Positions 8,266-17,854 of a DNA stretch of 64,000 nucleotides are shown one piece after another. The notes beneath the pieces are model-generated. The model saw only the letters and a program-made list of their open reading frames with translations, had not been told where the DNA came from and did not search any database. This stretch comes from Paenibacillus sp. FSL H8-0079 (GTDB lineage: Bacteria; Bacillota; Bacilli; Paenibacillales; Paenibacillaceae). Positions within the stretch are counted from its first letter, which is position 1. Each line of letters starts with the position of its first letter. The stretch covers positions 5,456,001 to 5,520,000 of the forward strand of contig NZ_CP150300.1 in the NCBI RefSeq assembly GCF_037991315.1, in the 5' to 3' direction. The translations under genes and the position numbers were made by a program.

Positions 8266-9161
8266 GCGTGTGTTGCCGCCTGTTCAGCATGTTTGGTAGC
8301 CGATTTCACCTGTTCATGCGCATGGTAGGAGCTGCGTACCATTGGGCCGGATTCGACGTGGCTGAACCCACGTTTTAATCCTTCCTGTTTCAATGCAGCG
8401 AACTCCTCTGGCGGATAATACTTTTCAACATACAGATGTTTCTCCGATGGCTGCAAATATTGACCAATCGTCATAATATCGCAGTTCACCGCACGAAGAT
8501 CATCCATTGTTGATAAAATTTCATTATATTCCTCACCTACACCAAGCATAATGCTTGATTTCGTTGGGATGTTAGGTTGCATTTCTTTGGCACGAGCAAG
8601 CAATTCCAGTGAACGTTTATATTTCGCCTTGGCACGCACTTTGTCTGACAACCGCTCAACCGTCTCAATATTGTGATTCAGTATGTCGGGTTTGGCATCC
8701 ATTACTATCTGCAAAGATTCCCGATCGCCCAGAAAGTCTGGAATGAGTACTTCAACGCTGCACAATGGCAAACGCCGCCGTACGGCCTTTACCGTCTCTG
8801 CAAAGATCGTAGCTCCCCCGTCCTTCAGGTCGTCACGGGCTACACTTGTAATTACGCAGTGTTGCAGATTCATCTGCTCTGCTGCTTCCGCCACACGTTC
8901 TGGTTCCTGCAAATCAAGCTCCGTTGGCAAGCCTGTGTTCACCGCGCAAAAACGGCATGCCCTTGTGCAAATGTCGCCCAAAATCATAAAAGTGGCCGTT
9001 CGATTGGCCCAGCATTCATAAATATTCGGGCACCGTGCTTCCTCACATACCGTATGCAGCGTTTTGGAACGCATCATCGTTTTCATTTCCTGATAGTTAT
9101 CGCCGGTTGTCAATTTGATCCGAATCCAATCCGGTTTCGGTTCTTTAACACGTTTAGCCAA
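8262..9161 (-). CDS. lipA: Lipoyl synthase
   Basis: This 299-residue radical-SAM enzyme inserts two sulphur atoms into protein-bound octanoyl groups to make lipoate. It has the N-terminal auxiliary cluster motif [12 protein letters not shown] and the radical-SAM motif [10 protein letters not shown], then the usual downstream blocks ([29 protein letters not shown]). The start is taken as TTG 9161 ([12 protein letters not shown]) because AAGAAGG lies just upstream and homology begins there. The open frame extends about 50 codons further but shows no family match. It is cotranscribed with yutD. Confidence 0.93.
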   Translation of the reverse strand: MAKRVKEPKPDWIRIKLTTGDNYQEMKTMMRSKTLHTVCEEARCPNIYECWANRTATFMILGDICTRACRFCAVNTGLPTELDLQEPERVAEAAEQMNLQHCVITSVARDDLKDGGATIFAETVKAVRRRLPLCSVEVLIPDFLGDRESLQIVMDAKPDILNHNIETVERLSDKVRAKAKYKRSLELLARAKEMQPNIPTKSSIMLGVGEEYNEILSTMDDLRAVNCDIMTIGQYLQPSEKHLYVEKYYPPEEFAALKQEGLKRGFSHVESGPMVRSSYHAHEQVKSATKHAEQAATHA

Positions 9162-9401
9162 TGCATAAACCTTCTTTCTACTGAAGTTAGGCTGTTGCTC
9201 GGAACATATTATACCATGAAAGCGTTGGAAAAACTCCCATTTGTCACATCTTGTGCATTCATGCCCGATATGGACAATTTGCATCATTCGATTCATCCCA
9301 AGTGCTGACATGGATAAAATGAGAACTTTTGAAGAACGCTAACCTTTAGCTTGGTTCATCGGGTACCTTGTATCATTTTAATGGAAAGGGGCTGCTTCCC
9401 A

Positions 9402-10472
9402 GTGCAACAACGCTTGACCTTCAGGCACACGTACCGCTTTTGGATCAAAACATTACTTGCAGGTACTCTGCTTATCCCATTCTTGCCTGTTGATGTTTAC
9501 GGTGAACCCGCCCAGGCCACTCCCAAACCACAGGCAGCTGAGCTAAAGCCCGCAGAAATCTTCGCTGCACGTCGCCATTTATATGAGAGCATCGGTCAGA
9601 TGACTCAGATCCCCTGGTACAGGCTGGCCGCCATTGATCAGTATGAACGTACGATTACCCGTGCACACCCGAAGGATCGCAAGCATCCGGAGCGGCTCAC
9701 AGGTGTCTTCATGACCTCTCCGGCCTGGAGGGGATGGCTAAATCCGGATGAGACGGATCAACATCCGGCATCCATTCTTTTTTTCAAAGGATATGGACGT
9801 GATGGTTCAGGAGACGGTATAGCTGATGCCAATAATGATCAGGATGTGCTATACAGCATGGCTTCTGTTATTCAGGGTTATGGGAACAAGCAAGAGGACT
9901 TCAACATTGCCTTGTGGGAATATTATCACAACTCCCGTGCTGTACAACGCATACAGCAATTCGCGAAGTTATATGAGCATTTTGACAATCTGGATCTATT
10001 TGGACATGCCTTTCCGGTCCCGCTTGGAACTAACTACTCCTATCGCAGCACCTGGGGGACGAAACGAAGCTGGGGTGGCTATCGCATTCATGAGGGAACC
10101 GACATCTTTGCTCCACATGGCCTGCCTGTACGCAGCACCTGTTACGGAGTCGTGGAGATCAAAGGCTGGAATCCGTTTGGCGGCTGGCGCATCGGAATCC
10201 GTGATTTGAACAACCACTATCATTACTACGCCCATCTCTCGGGTTTTGACAAGAGCGCACGCATCGGTGAAGTGGTTATCCCCGGTCAGGTCGTGGGTTG
10301 GGTAGGTAGTTCAGGTTACGGGAAACCTGGAACACAGGGCAAATTCCCTCCGCATCTGCACTACGGGATCTACCGGGACAGTGGACTGCACGAATGGTCG
10401 TTCGATCCTTATCCACAGCTGAAACATTGGGAACAGGATGAACGCAGAAAAAAGAATAATAAGAACAAGTGA
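9402..10472 (+). CDS. Secreted M23 peptidase, LytH-like
   Basis: This 356-residue exported protein has a basic N-terminus and a hydrophobic segment (TLLAGTLLIPFLPVDV) as signal or anchor. A region of unknown fold follows, then an M23 zinc endopeptidase domain (about residues 210-340) with ligands in HEGTDIF and HLHYG and a supporting HYYAHL motif. Such enzymes cut peptidoglycan cross-links. The divergent lipA and convergent yunB match the B. subtilis yunA(lytH)/yunB/lipA neighbourhood. LytH, the L-Ala-D-Glu endopeptidase that shapes spore cortex, is therefore the likely counterpart. GTG 9402 has AAAGGGG upstream. Confidence 0.85.
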   Translation: MQQRLTFRHTYRFWIKTLLAGTLLIPFLPVDVYGEPAQATPKPQAAELKPAEIFAARRHLYESIGQMTQIPWYRLAAIDQYERTITRAHPKDRKHPERLTGVFMTSPAWRGWLNPDETDQHPASILFFKGYGRDGSGDGIADANNDQDVLYSMASVIQGYGNKQEDFNIALWEYYHNSRAVQRIQQFAKLYEHFDNLDLFGHAFPVPLGTNYSYRSTWGTKRSWGGYRIHEGTDIFAPHGLPVRSTCYGVVEIKGWNPFGGWRIGIRDLNNHYHYYAHLSGFDKSARIGEVVIPGQVVGWVGSSGYGKPGTQGKFPPHLHYGIYRDSGLHEWSFDPYPQLKHWEQDERRKKNNKNK

Positions 10473-10498
10473 GTCGAGGATATGTACAAAAGGCATTC

Positions 10499-10531
10499 AA
10501 AAAAGGGACCTCTTGGATAGAGGTCCCTTTT
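10499..10531. terminator. Bidirectional terminator between the M23 gene and yunB
   Basis: GGGACCTCT and AGAGGTCCC form a stem with a 6-base loop flanked by A and T runs. It serves the converging M23 and yunB genes. Confidence 0.88.
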
Positions 10532-10554
10532 CGCTTTACTTATTAAAATGTGAT

Positions 10555-11430
10555 TTACGGCTGCGCGTCCTTATTAGGCTGCACTCCCCCATGGATATCA
10601 GGCAGATCTGGCTCAAATTCAAGTTCGCCCCCTTGCAAATGGTCTGACGGCGCCTGTTGCTGGTTCTGGCTTGGGGGATTCGTAGTCACCCCATTACCGC
10701 TTGATACACCCGTATGACCTGATGGCAGCGCAATAGCTGGCGCCTGACTGCCGTTACTGCCTACCGGCTTGCCCTGATTATCGTAATAATACATAGGCAC
10801 ATCCCCGACAACCAAAAGATAGGAAATCGGGATTTCTGTATCAACCGTTTCAGGCTCCATATCGAAGGGCACCACGACCGCGACCTCAGCAATGATGTGA
10901 ATGTACACTTCCACCAAGATCATGTTAATACCTGCATTCTGTTGACGGGTGTTTAGGTCCACTTTGACAGCGCCTTGAGGTTCAATACGAACCGGTATAC
11001 TCGGACCAAATGAAGCCATCATGGGACTGCCCAGCGCCTGACCTAGCGGTATCTTTTCTTTTAACATGTGTACATTCTGAAGCGTGGATTGCACAATATT
11101 CATCGTACTTGCGGTGATTCGCATATGCTCATTGTAGTTCAGCATGAAACCGGACACTTTCCCGGCAGTATCCGTCTTCCAATCAATCAGCCCTTCGTTG
11201 GTTTTGCCGTCTGCCACCTGAGCTGTAATCGCCTTGTTGATCGCTTCGGTCGCAATCTGCTTCACTCTGATCTTGGCCAAGTGCATGATTGGAGGCTTCA
11301 TTTTCTTATCTACATAGGCAAAACCCTGCATTAAACAAAACGCTGTCACCAGTAAAATGATCAACCACATTTTGCGCTTGCCGCTTGGCGGCTTACGGCG
11401 TCTCCGGCTTCGCCATCTTCTTCTCATCAT
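10555..11430 (-). CDS. yunB: Sporulation protein YunB
   Basis: This 291-residue protein has a very basic N-terminus (MMRRRWRSRRRRKPPSGKRK), one transmembrane helix (about residues 21-40) and a conserved extracytoplasmic domain with MILVEVYIHIIAEVAVVVPF and the MHLAKIRVKQIATEAINKAI block. YunB is a sigma-E-controlled mother-cell protein needed for normal sporulation in Bacillus; its biochemical role is unclear. The last 60 residues are low-complexity (Gly, Ser, Gln, Pro), as in other Paenibacillus versions. It is a single gene convergent with the M23 gene. Confidence 0.88.
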   Translation of the reverse strand: MMRRRWRSRRRRKPPSGKRKMWLIILLVTAFCLMQGFAYVDKKMKPPIMHLAKIRVKQIATEAINKAITAQVADGKTNEGLIDWKTDTAGKVSGFMLNYNEHMRITASTMNIVQSTLQNVHMLKEKIPLGQALGSPMMASFGPSIPVRIEPQGAVKVDLNTRQQNAGINMILVEVYIHIIAEVAVVVPFDMEPETVDTEIPISYLLVVGDVPMYYYDNQGKPVGSNGSQAPAIALPSGHTGVSSGNGVTTNPPSQNQQQAPSDHLQGGELEFEPDLPDIHGGVQPNKDAQP

Positions 11431-11594
11431 CGAAGTGTCCCTCCCCTACGGGATGAGCTATAGGCTATATGTTAACCTTATGCACCGTTGTCCCGAAAAA
11501 GAAGGACAGCACATGGACACTGGACAGAAAGTAATAACAAGTTAAAAGAGACAAGTCTTCACCATTGCTAATAGGAAAATACGAAAACAGAGAT

Positions 11595-11636
11595 AAAAAA
11601 AACTCCCGCCCGCAGATTAATCTGCAAAGCGAGAGG
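11595..11636 (-). terminator. Terminator of gnd
   Basis: On the minus strand CTCTCGC, an inner palindrome GCAGATTAATCTGC and GCGGGAG form a compound hairpin followed by T8. It lies 27 bp past the gnd stop. Confidence 0.8.
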
Positions 11637-11663
11637 CTTTATGTTCCGATATGATATAAAAAA

Positions 11664-12557
11664 TTAATTTTTCTCTACAGCGTGACCGCCAAATTCGTTA
11701 CGCAGTGCTGCTACCACTTTACCTGTGAAGGTATCTGTCTCCAAGGAACGGTAACGCATCAGCAAGGACAAAGCGATAACCGGTGTAGCGGTTTGAAGAT
11801 CAAATGCCGTTTCTACCGTCCAACGTCCTTCGCCAGAAGAGTGCATTACGCCTTTAATCTCATCGAGGTTCGCATCTTTGGAGAAGGCACGTTCTGTCAG
11901 CTCCATCAACCAAGAGCGGATAACGGAACCGTTGTTCCATACGCGAGCCACTTGTTCAAAGTCGAAATCAAATCCACTTTTCTCCAATACGTCAAAACCT
12001 TCACCGATGGATGCCATCATACCGTACTCGATACCATTGTGAACCATTTTGAGGAAGTGACCGCTGCCCGCTTTACCTGCATACAGGTAGCCGTTCTCTA
12101 CGGAAGTATCTTTGAATGCCGGTTCAACGATTGCCCAAGCTTCCGGGTCTCCACCGATCATATAACATGCGCCATTACGTGCGCCTTCCATACCGCCAGA
12201 TGTACCTGCATCCATGTAGTGAATGCCTTTAGGTTTCATCTCTTCGTAGCGACGGATGGATTCTTTGTAGTGGGAGTTACCTGCTTCAATAATGATGTCG
12301 CCTTTGGAGAGCAACGGGCTAACTTCAGCCAATACAGCATCTACTACGTTGTGGGGAACCATGATCCACAATACACGTGGGGATTCGAGTGAAGCCACCA
12401 TCTCTGCATAAGAAGATACGCCTTCAGCGCCGTATTCTTTCATTTCTTTTACTGCTTCAGCGTTCAGGTCAAAAGCAACCACTTCGTGTTTGTGATCAAT
12501 CAGGTTTCTACCCAGGTTCAATCCCATTTTTCCTAATCCGACGAGTCCAAGTTTCAT
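11664..12557 (-). CDS. gnd: 6-phosphogluconate dehydrogenase, short form
   Basis: This 297-residue protein oxidatively decarboxylates 6-phosphogluconate to ribulose 5-phosphate. It has an N-terminal Rossmann fold (LGLVGLGKMGLNLGRNL) and the catalytic block MDAGTSGGMEGARNG, then KMVHNGIEYGMM with the catalytic lysine. The length is that of the short YqeC/GndA type rather than the 470-residue type. An acidic residue after the second strand (AFDLN) suggests NAD preference, as reported for this class. It lies 536 bp downstream of zwf on the same strand, so the oxidative pentose-phosphate steps sit together. Confidence 0.93.
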   Translation of the reverse strand: MKLGLVGLGKMGLNLGRNLIDHKHEVVAFDLNAEAVKEMKEYGAEGVSSYAEMVASLESPRVLWIMVPHNVVDAVLAEVSPLLSKGDIIIEAGNSHYKESIRRYEEMKPKGIHYMDAGTSGGMEGARNGACYMIGGDPEAWAIVEPAFKDTSVENGYLYAGKAGSGHFLKMVHNGIEYGMMASIGEGFDVLEKSGFDFDFEQVARVWNNGSVIRSWLMELTERAFSKDANLDEIKGVMHSSGEGRWTVETAFDLQTATPVIALSLLMRYRSLETDTFTGKVVAALRNEFGGHAVEKN

Positions 12558-13093
12558 TTCAAAATCCTCCTGTTATGAACAATGTTTAAATTTCACTTTT
12601 GTTGCAGAGCGCCAGACTACATTCCCGTTTCGCAGCAACCGTTCCGGTTACGGCTCGTTCTTTCGATCGCTGTTGTATCCAAATTTCTTTTCATCAACCT
12701 ATAAATTGATGAAATTTGGATACAAAGGCGAACGCTTTGCTTCTACAGAATCGATTCCGTCCCCTACACTACATCGCTACTTAGGCAAAAAATTCAGTGC
12801 GTCCGCTAATCTAAATTCAAAAATTTTCACGGCCTTCCGGCAAAATAACCGGAAGGGCTTATGCAAAATTGGAACGGTATAATTCGTAATAGATACTTTA
12901 TATATCAGCATTTTGCATCATTCAATCCAAATCGCTTCCGAGTACAAGCTTAGACGAATAGAAGCATTTCGTTCTAGATCCTGCTAAACAGAAGGTGCTG
13001 TTTTGGTTTGTGCAAAATGTTCATGGGTGAGCAGAACGGATTGTACTGTTGTCTTTACTATTCTGTTCTCTTATGCTCACTTTTTCGTTTCAC
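12558..13093. other. Zwf-gnd intergenic region rich in hairpins
   Basis: No credible gene lies in these 536 bp. The stretch holds a large imperfect hairpin at 12640-12760, a smaller perfect hairpin at 12833-12856 (CCTTCCGG/CCGGAAGG), and a GTGAGC/GCTCAC arm pair at about 13026-13085 followed by TTTTT. Several GCAAAA(T/A)-like runs recur. The gnd promoter must lie here, but I cannot place it with confidence. Confidence 0.55.
12640..12760. repeat. Imperfect hairpin repeat related to the MITE at 40.5 kb
   Basis: The core GTATCCAAATTT pairs with AAATTTGGATAC (12675-12723) and has an inner TCATCA/TGATGA arm. The outer sequences TCGCTGTT and AAAGGCGAACGCTTTGCTT recur almost unchanged inside the element at 40446-40631 (TCGCTGTT, AAAGGCGAACACTTCGCTT). 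Both appear to be copies of one dispersed hairpin family. Confidence 0.6.
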
Positions 13094-14548
13094 TTACCAC
13101 CAACGGTAACCGTCTGCTGCGGTCAGACGATCTGCTGACTCTGGTCCATGCGAACCTGCGCTGTACGTATCCAGTGGCACGCTGCCCGCTTCGAATGCTT
13201 CCTGAATCGGTTGCACCCATTGCCATGCCAGCTCCACTTCGTTCCAGTGAGCGAAGAAGGTGGAATCTCCACGCATCGCATCAAAGATCAGATTCTCGTA
13301 GGCTTCCGGAATGTTACGTTTACCTGAGTTGAAGGTCATATGCATTGGTTCCACTTCACCATGGTTCAATGGATTCTTCGCATTTAATTGAAGCGAGATG
13401 CTTTCTCCCGGACCAATTTCAATGGTCAGCAGGTTAGGTGCCGTTGTATTTTCGGATTCATGACCGGTCTTCAGTGGAGCCTTGAATTCAACAACGATTC
13501 GGGTGGATTTCTCAGCCAGGCGTTTACCTGTACGGATGTAAAATGGAACCTCGCTCCAGAATGGATCATCGATCCACAGTCTCGCGGCAACATACGTCTC
13601 GTTCTGAGATCCGGCAGGGATGCCAGGCTCGTCCAGATATCCAACAACCGAAGCACCTTGCAGCTCACCTGCTGCATATTGCGCACGAACAACTTCAGAA
13701 GCGACGTTTTCTTTCGTCAAAGGACGAAGTGCTTCAGCAATCTTTTGTTTTTTGAATTGAATCTCTTCCGGTGTGCAGCGTTTTGGCAAATGCAAACCGA
13801 TCATCATCAGCAACTGAAGCATATGGTTTTGGAACATGTCACGTAGGGCGCCACTCTGGTCGTAATACGCGGCGCGTTCTTCAACACCAACCGTCTCACT
13901 TGCCGTGATCTGTACATTGGCAATATAACGGTTAGACCACAACGCCTGAATCACTGGATTCGCGTAAGTGAGTGTCTCAATATTTTGAACCATCGGTTTA
14001 CCGAGGAAATGGTCAATGCGATAGATCTCTTCTTCCGCAAAGGTATTGCTCAGTTTTTCGTTCAAATCACGAGCTGATTGCAGGTCGTGTCCGAATGGTT
14101 TTTCGATAATCAGTTTCTTCCAGCCCTTAGTGTTACCCAGGCCACTTTCTTGAATGTTCAATGCGATTGGCTCAAAAAATTCCGGCGCCACCGACATGTA
14201 GAACATACGATTTTCTGGAATGTTAAGCTCTTGTTCACGCTGTTGAACCAGTTCCAACAGTTTGGTGTAATCTTCAAGCTTTGTATTATTTAAAGAACAA
14301 TAACGGAAAGCTCCAATGAAATCACGAACCTGAGATGCTTCTTCTGGCGTCTGACGTGAAAATTCATTCAGTGACTTTTCAACATTTGCCTGGAATTCCG
14401 TATCCGACAATTCACGTCGTCCCAAACCGATAACGGAGAAGGATTTCGGCATTTTCTGATCCATGTACAAGTTATATAATGCAGGGTAAATCTTGCGTTT
14501 GGCTAAATCGCCAGTTGCCCCGAACAGGACAAATGTCATTGCATCCAT
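13094..14548 (-). CDS. zwf: Glucose-6-phosphate dehydrogenase
   Basis: This 484-residue enzyme oxidises glucose 6-phosphate to 6-phosphogluconolactone, making NADPH. It has the N-terminal nucleotide-binding motif FGATGDLAKRKIYPALYNLY, the substrate-binding and catalytic RIDHFLGK motif at about residues 178-185, and the conserved EKPFGHDLQSA and IRTGKRL blocks. It is full length and undamaged. Together with gnd downstream it supplies NADPH and pentoses. The ATG at 14548 follows an AGGAGG-like site (GAGGCAATCC). Confidence 0.96.
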   Translation of the reverse strand: MDAMTFVLFGATGDLAKRKIYPALYNLYMDQKMPKSFSVIGLGRRELSDTEFQANVEKSLNEFSRQTPEEASQVRDFIGAFRYCSLNNTKLEDYTKLLELVQQREQELNIPENRMFYMSVAPEFFEPIALNIQESGLGNTKGWKKLIIEKPFGHDLQSARDLNEKLSNTFAEEEIYRIDHFLGKPMVQNIETLTYANPVIQALWSNRYIANVQITASETVGVEERAAYYDQSGALRDMFQNHMLQLLMMIGLHLPKRCTPEEIQFKKQKIAEALRPLTKENVASEVVRAQYAAGELQGASVVGYLDEPGIPAGSQNETYVAARLWIDDPFWSEVPFYIRTGKRLAEKSTRIVVEFKAPLKTGHESENTTAPNLLTIEIGPGESISLQLNAKNPLNHGEVEPMHMTFNSGKRNIPEAYENLIFDAMRGDSTFFAHWNEVELAWQWVQPIQEAFEAGSVPLDTYSAGSHGPESADRLTAADGYRWW

Positions 14549-14963
14549 TGGATTGCCTCCTGTGATCTGTGCAGTATAGTATATGATGTTGCAAAATGTT
14601 CAAATCCAAGCATGACAAAAGACGGAATAAGTGGGTGTGTTCCCCGCCTTGCCTCCGTTTATATAACGCACCTGAATTCAACCATGGAACATTCCTTCTC
14701 TCCACAACCTGTGTTTAGGTTATAAATTGTAACCATTTGAATTAACGTTACCCATATTACACCTGTCGTCACAATTCGTCAATAATCATGTCGAACCTGT
14801 GAACTCCAGTGTTTATAGGGTTTTTATTTGATGATAACGCTTTATGTGGTAACATTAAGAACAATTGGTATGTGACATTTTACACATATGGCTTATAGAC
14901 AAGTAGGTTACAATAAGTATACTAATGATATTACAAGCAATACTAATTCAAAGGAGTACAATC
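14549..14963. other. Divergent promoter region of zwf and the HxlR gene
   Basis: No gene is visible here. The stretch holds the divergent promoters. A small palindrome, AGTATACT at 14916-14923, lies about 40 bp before the HxlR start and is a possible autoregulatory site; this is a suggestion only. Confidence 0.4.
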
Positions 14964-15284
14964 ATGAGCGATGATGAGAATGCCAAGCAAATATGCACAA
15001 AAGTGGAACAATCTTATCAGATCATTGGCCGAAAATGGGTAGCCCTCATTATTCACGCATTGATGGAGGAGCCCAAACGCTTCAGTGAGATTCACGCTTA
15101 TATCCCTGACTTGAGCAAACGTGTGTTAAATGAGCGAATGAAGGAATTGGAGGAAGAAGGACTTGTGGTTCGCCATGTGGTCACGGAACGTCCAGTTCGG
15201 ACTGAATATATGTTGTCACGAAAAGGCACGGAACTGGGGAGAGCGCTAAGCGCCGTGGAACGTTGGGCTGATAAGTGGCTGTAA
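14964..15284 (+). CDS. HxlR-family transcriptional regulator
   Basis: This 106-residue winged-helix protein has the HxlR signature QIIGRKWVALIIHALMEEPK followed by FSEI, LSKRVLNERMKELEEEGLV and EYMLSRKGTEL. Members are small dimeric regulators responding to redox or electrophile signals. ATG 14964 is chosen because AAAGGAG lies 7 bp upstream. Unlike many HxlR proteins it has a conserved Cys only at about residue 10 (QICTKV), which could be a thiol sensor. No target gene is adjacent; zwf is transcribed divergently and may be a target, which is inference. Confidence 0.88.
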   Translation: MSDDENAKQICTKVEQSYQIIGRKWVALIIHALMEEPKRFSEIHAYIPDLSKRVLNERMKELEEEGLVVRHVVTERPVRTEYMLSRKGTELGRALSAVERWADKWL

Positions 15285-15331
15285 CATTTTGAGGAATCAT
15301 TATGGTTTATTTAGCTTGAAGGTAACGCTGC

Positions 15332-15394
15332 AATCCCGGAGGTGGAGTATCGCATTTAGCAAATGGCTAGTGCAATCCGCATCCGGGATTTTTT
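15332..15394 (+). terminator. Terminator after the HxlR gene
   Basis: AATCCCGGA and TCCGGGATT are exact inverted arms about 40 bases apart, with a smaller internal hairpin between them and six T residues after. It is placed 50 bp past the HxlR stop. Confidence 0.7.
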
Positions 15395-15458
15395 GAATTG
15401 GAACGGTGAATACTAATTAAATATAGAGACGTAATAACGCTATTTTTTACAATCCAAA

Positions 15459-16331
15459 TTAATGCCTACTGGTCCGTTCAAATTGTTGTCGATACTGCAG
15501 CGGGGTCGTCCCGGCAGATTTGCGAAATAACTGGATGAAATACGAGCCATTCAGAAATCCGGCACGTCTGCCAATCTCCTCCACCGAAAGTGTTGTTGTC
15601 TCAAGGAGCAAGTAGGCTTGCTTCAACCTTCGAGCTGTGACGTAATCCGTAATGCTGCTACCTGTCTCTTGATGAAAAATGCGGGAAGCATACGATTTGG
15701 ATAGGTGAACATCTGCCGCCATCTGATCCAATCTCATCTCATATTCGAAATGCTCTTCAATCCAGCGCATCATCTTCTCCGAGTGTCTCAAATGACGTGA
15801 ATCCGTTAACTGTGATAGCGCTTCATCTGCTCCCTCTTTTTGTTTATCCAAGACACTCAATAGCTGAAGCAAAAACAGCACCGATTCTTCCCACTCTCCC
15901 CCAACACGATTGCGAGACTGATTGTAGCTCTCATACATCCAATCCAGTTGTTCCATATGGGAACTCAGGTCAAAAACTTGCTGCTGATTGCGTCCATTCC
16001 ACAACCTCGAAAAAAAAGAACGCCGATGCGGGAACACTTCCAGATAACGATCCATGACTATCGGCTCTACATAGAAGATATTTCGCTCATACGGGGTATT
16101 GGGATGAACTTCCGCATAGACATGATGCAATTGATAGGGTTGGAAAAAGAACAGCATGCCTTGGCGAATCGGATAGGTATGATTGTTAACGACTACTATG
16201 CCCTCACCTTGATGAACATATAGAAATTCTCCACATTGATGCCAATGATAATATCCTTTGAAATGGTCCATAGTCTTGATTTGATAATCCCACGCTAACG
16301 TAGATCCTCCAAATTCCACACGCTCCAACAT
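15459..16331 (-). CDS. AraC-family regulator of the GH88 gene
   Basis: This 290-residue protein has an N-terminal cupin sugar-sensing domain (WHQCGEFLYVHQGEG, LFFFQPYQLHHV) and two C-terminal helix-turn-helix motifs (RLDQMAADVHLSKSYASRIF; VEEIGRRAGFLNGSYFIQLF). It is transcribed divergently from the GH88 glucuronyl hydrolase gene, 141 bp away, the usual layout for a local activator in Paenibacillus. The likely inducer is a uronic-acid disaccharide or a related sugar, by context only. The start ATG 16331 has a GAGAGGGTG site. Confidence 0.9.
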   Translation of the reverse strand: MLERVEFGGSTLAWDYQIKTMDHFKGYYHWHQCGEFLYVHQGEGIVVVNNHTYPIRQGMLFFFQPYQLHHVYAEVHPNTPYERNIFYVEPIVMDRYLEVFPHRRSFFSRLWNGRNQQQVFDLSSHMEQLDWMYESYNQSRNRVGGEWEESVLFLLQLLSVLDKQKEGADEALSQLTDSRHLRHSEKMMRWIEEHFEYEMRLDQMAADVHLSKSYASRIFHQETGSSITDYVTARRLKQAYLLLETTTLSVEEIGRRAGFLNGSYFIQLFRKSAGTTPLQYRQQFERTSRH

Positions 16332-16472
16332 CCCTGTTCACCCTCTCCTATGATGACAACAGAACAACATTTCTTCATATCCTAACACAACTTTGTGTAA
16401 ATGAAAAAAGATATACTGAGCACATGAGAGAGCGTTATCTTACTTTCTAATTCTACACTCAGGAGGCTGGAT

Positions 16473-17600
16473 ATGACTAAAGTAGGCTCGGCTGATACAA
16501 CGACATATTGGCAAGAGGTAATGCAGAGGTTGGAACGAAAAGTAGGTGACATGAAAGAACATATTGGAGATAAATGCCCTCATTTTGCAGGGAAGGACGG
16601 CAAGTATGATAACATCAATACCGACTGGTGGGCTTCCGGTTTCTGGCCTGGCATGTTATGGATTATGTATGATATAACGGGAGAACAATCCTATCGGGAT
16701 GCGGCATGGTCGTGGGATGAGACGCTGGAGCAATGGTTTGTTAAACCTACCGTGGAGCTTCATCATGATGTGGGCTTCCAGTTCCTCTCCACCGCTGTTA
16801 TCAAACACAAGATCACAGGCGACGAAGATGCGCTCAGACGTGGTCTGGAAGCAGCCAATTTCCTCGCAGGTCGTTACAATCCGGCAGGGAAATTCATTAG
16901 AGCCTGGAATGAGGATAAATACGGTTGGGCCATCATTGACTGTATGCTGAATATCTCTCTGTTGTTCTGGGCCTCTGAAGTGACGGGTGACCCTCGGTAC
17001 AAACATATTGCCATCAATCATGCCGAAACGACCATGCAATATGGTGTCCGAGAAGATGGATCAACCAAACATATCATCTCCTTTGATCCCGAAGATGGAC
17101 GATACATTGAATGTTTTGGTGGTCAAGGATATGCCCCGGATTCATCATGGAGTCGAGGTACATCATGGGGTCTCTATGGGTTCGCCAATACGTATCGGTA
17201 TACCCAAGATGAGCGCTTCCTGAACACGGCGAAACGAATAGCTCATTACTTTATTGCTGCGCTGCCAGAGGATCATGTCCCCTATTGGGATCTCAGACTT
17301 CCGACGCTGGAAGGCCAGTCCCGCGACAGTTCCGCCGCAGCCATTGCTGCATCCGGTCTTCTAGAACTGGCCGCCGTCGTTCCCGAAGGCGAGAAACGCC
17401 TATACACAGATGCCGCTGAACGTATCCTTCGTTCTTTAACCGAGAACTATGCCTTCTGGGATCAACCCGAGCATGAATCGATTCTGCTGCACGCCACAGG
17501 TAGCGGCAATTCCTTCATCGATGTCTCTCTAATCTATGGAGATTATTATTATCTGGAAGCGATCGCGAAATTAAATGGATGGAAGCACCGGGTGTATTGA
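16473..17600 (+). CDS. Unsaturated glucuronyl hydrolase, GH88
   Basis: This 375-residue cytosolic enzyme belongs to glycoside hydrolase family 88, which removes 4,5-unsaturated uronic acids from oligosaccharides released by polysaccharide lyases. The (alpha/alpha)6-barrel landmarks are WWASGFWPGMLW, HHDVGFQFLSTA with the conserved catalytic-type Asp, DCMLNISLLFWAS, and SSWSRGTSWGLYGFA. AGGAGG lies 7 bp before ATG 16473. No lyase or transporter lies alongside, so the substrate (glycosaminoglycan-like or plant polysaccharide) cannot be told. A terminator follows. Confidence 0.92.
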   Translation: MTKVGSADTTTYWQEVMQRLERKVGDMKEHIGDKCPHFAGKDGKYDNINTDWWASGFWPGMLWIMYDITGEQSYRDAAWSWDETLEQWFVKPTVELHHDVGFQFLSTAVIKHKITGDEDALRRGLEAANFLAGRYNPAGKFIRAWNEDKYGWAIIDCMLNISLLFWASEVTGDPRYKHIAINHAETTMQYGVREDGSTKHIISFDPEDGRYIECFGGQGYAPDSSWSRGTSWGLYGFANTYRYTQDERFLNTAKRIAHYFIAALPEDHVPYWDLRLPTLEGQSRDSSAAAIAASGLLELAAVVPEGEKRLYTDAAERILRSLTENYAFWDQPEHESILLHATGSGNSFIDVSLIYGDYYYLEAIAKLNGWKHRVY

Positions 17601-17639
17601 TTTTGGTGGTGATGTAGGTGTAGTAGAGCTAAAACAAAA

Positions 17640-17679
17640 AAAGATGCCAATTCTCACTATATTGTGAGGCGGCATCTTT
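17640..17679 (+). terminator. Terminator of the GH88 gene
   Basis: AAAGATGCC pairs with GGCATCTTT around an inner TCAC/GTGA arm. It is flanked by A and T residues, 39 bp past the GH88 stop. Confidence 0.75.
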
Positions 17680-17854
17680 AGATTTCGATAATACTCGCTT
17701 ATTACTCTGGATTAGAACTCACAGCAATAATTTTAGTCGAATTAACCGGAGTAGAAAAAACCAACATCACCTGATAGTTACTACATACAATAAATACAGA
17801 TAATATTACTAAACAATTTCGTAGACCTCTAAATTTCATATGTACATCATCTAA

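Noticed and set aside
9162..9311. N-terminal extension of LipA
   Set aside because: The extra 50 residues have no family match and a proper ribosome site lies before the TTG at 9161.
12673..12882. Short open frame in the zwf-gnd gap
   Set aside because: It overlaps the hairpin repeat and has no ribosome site or protein-like pattern.
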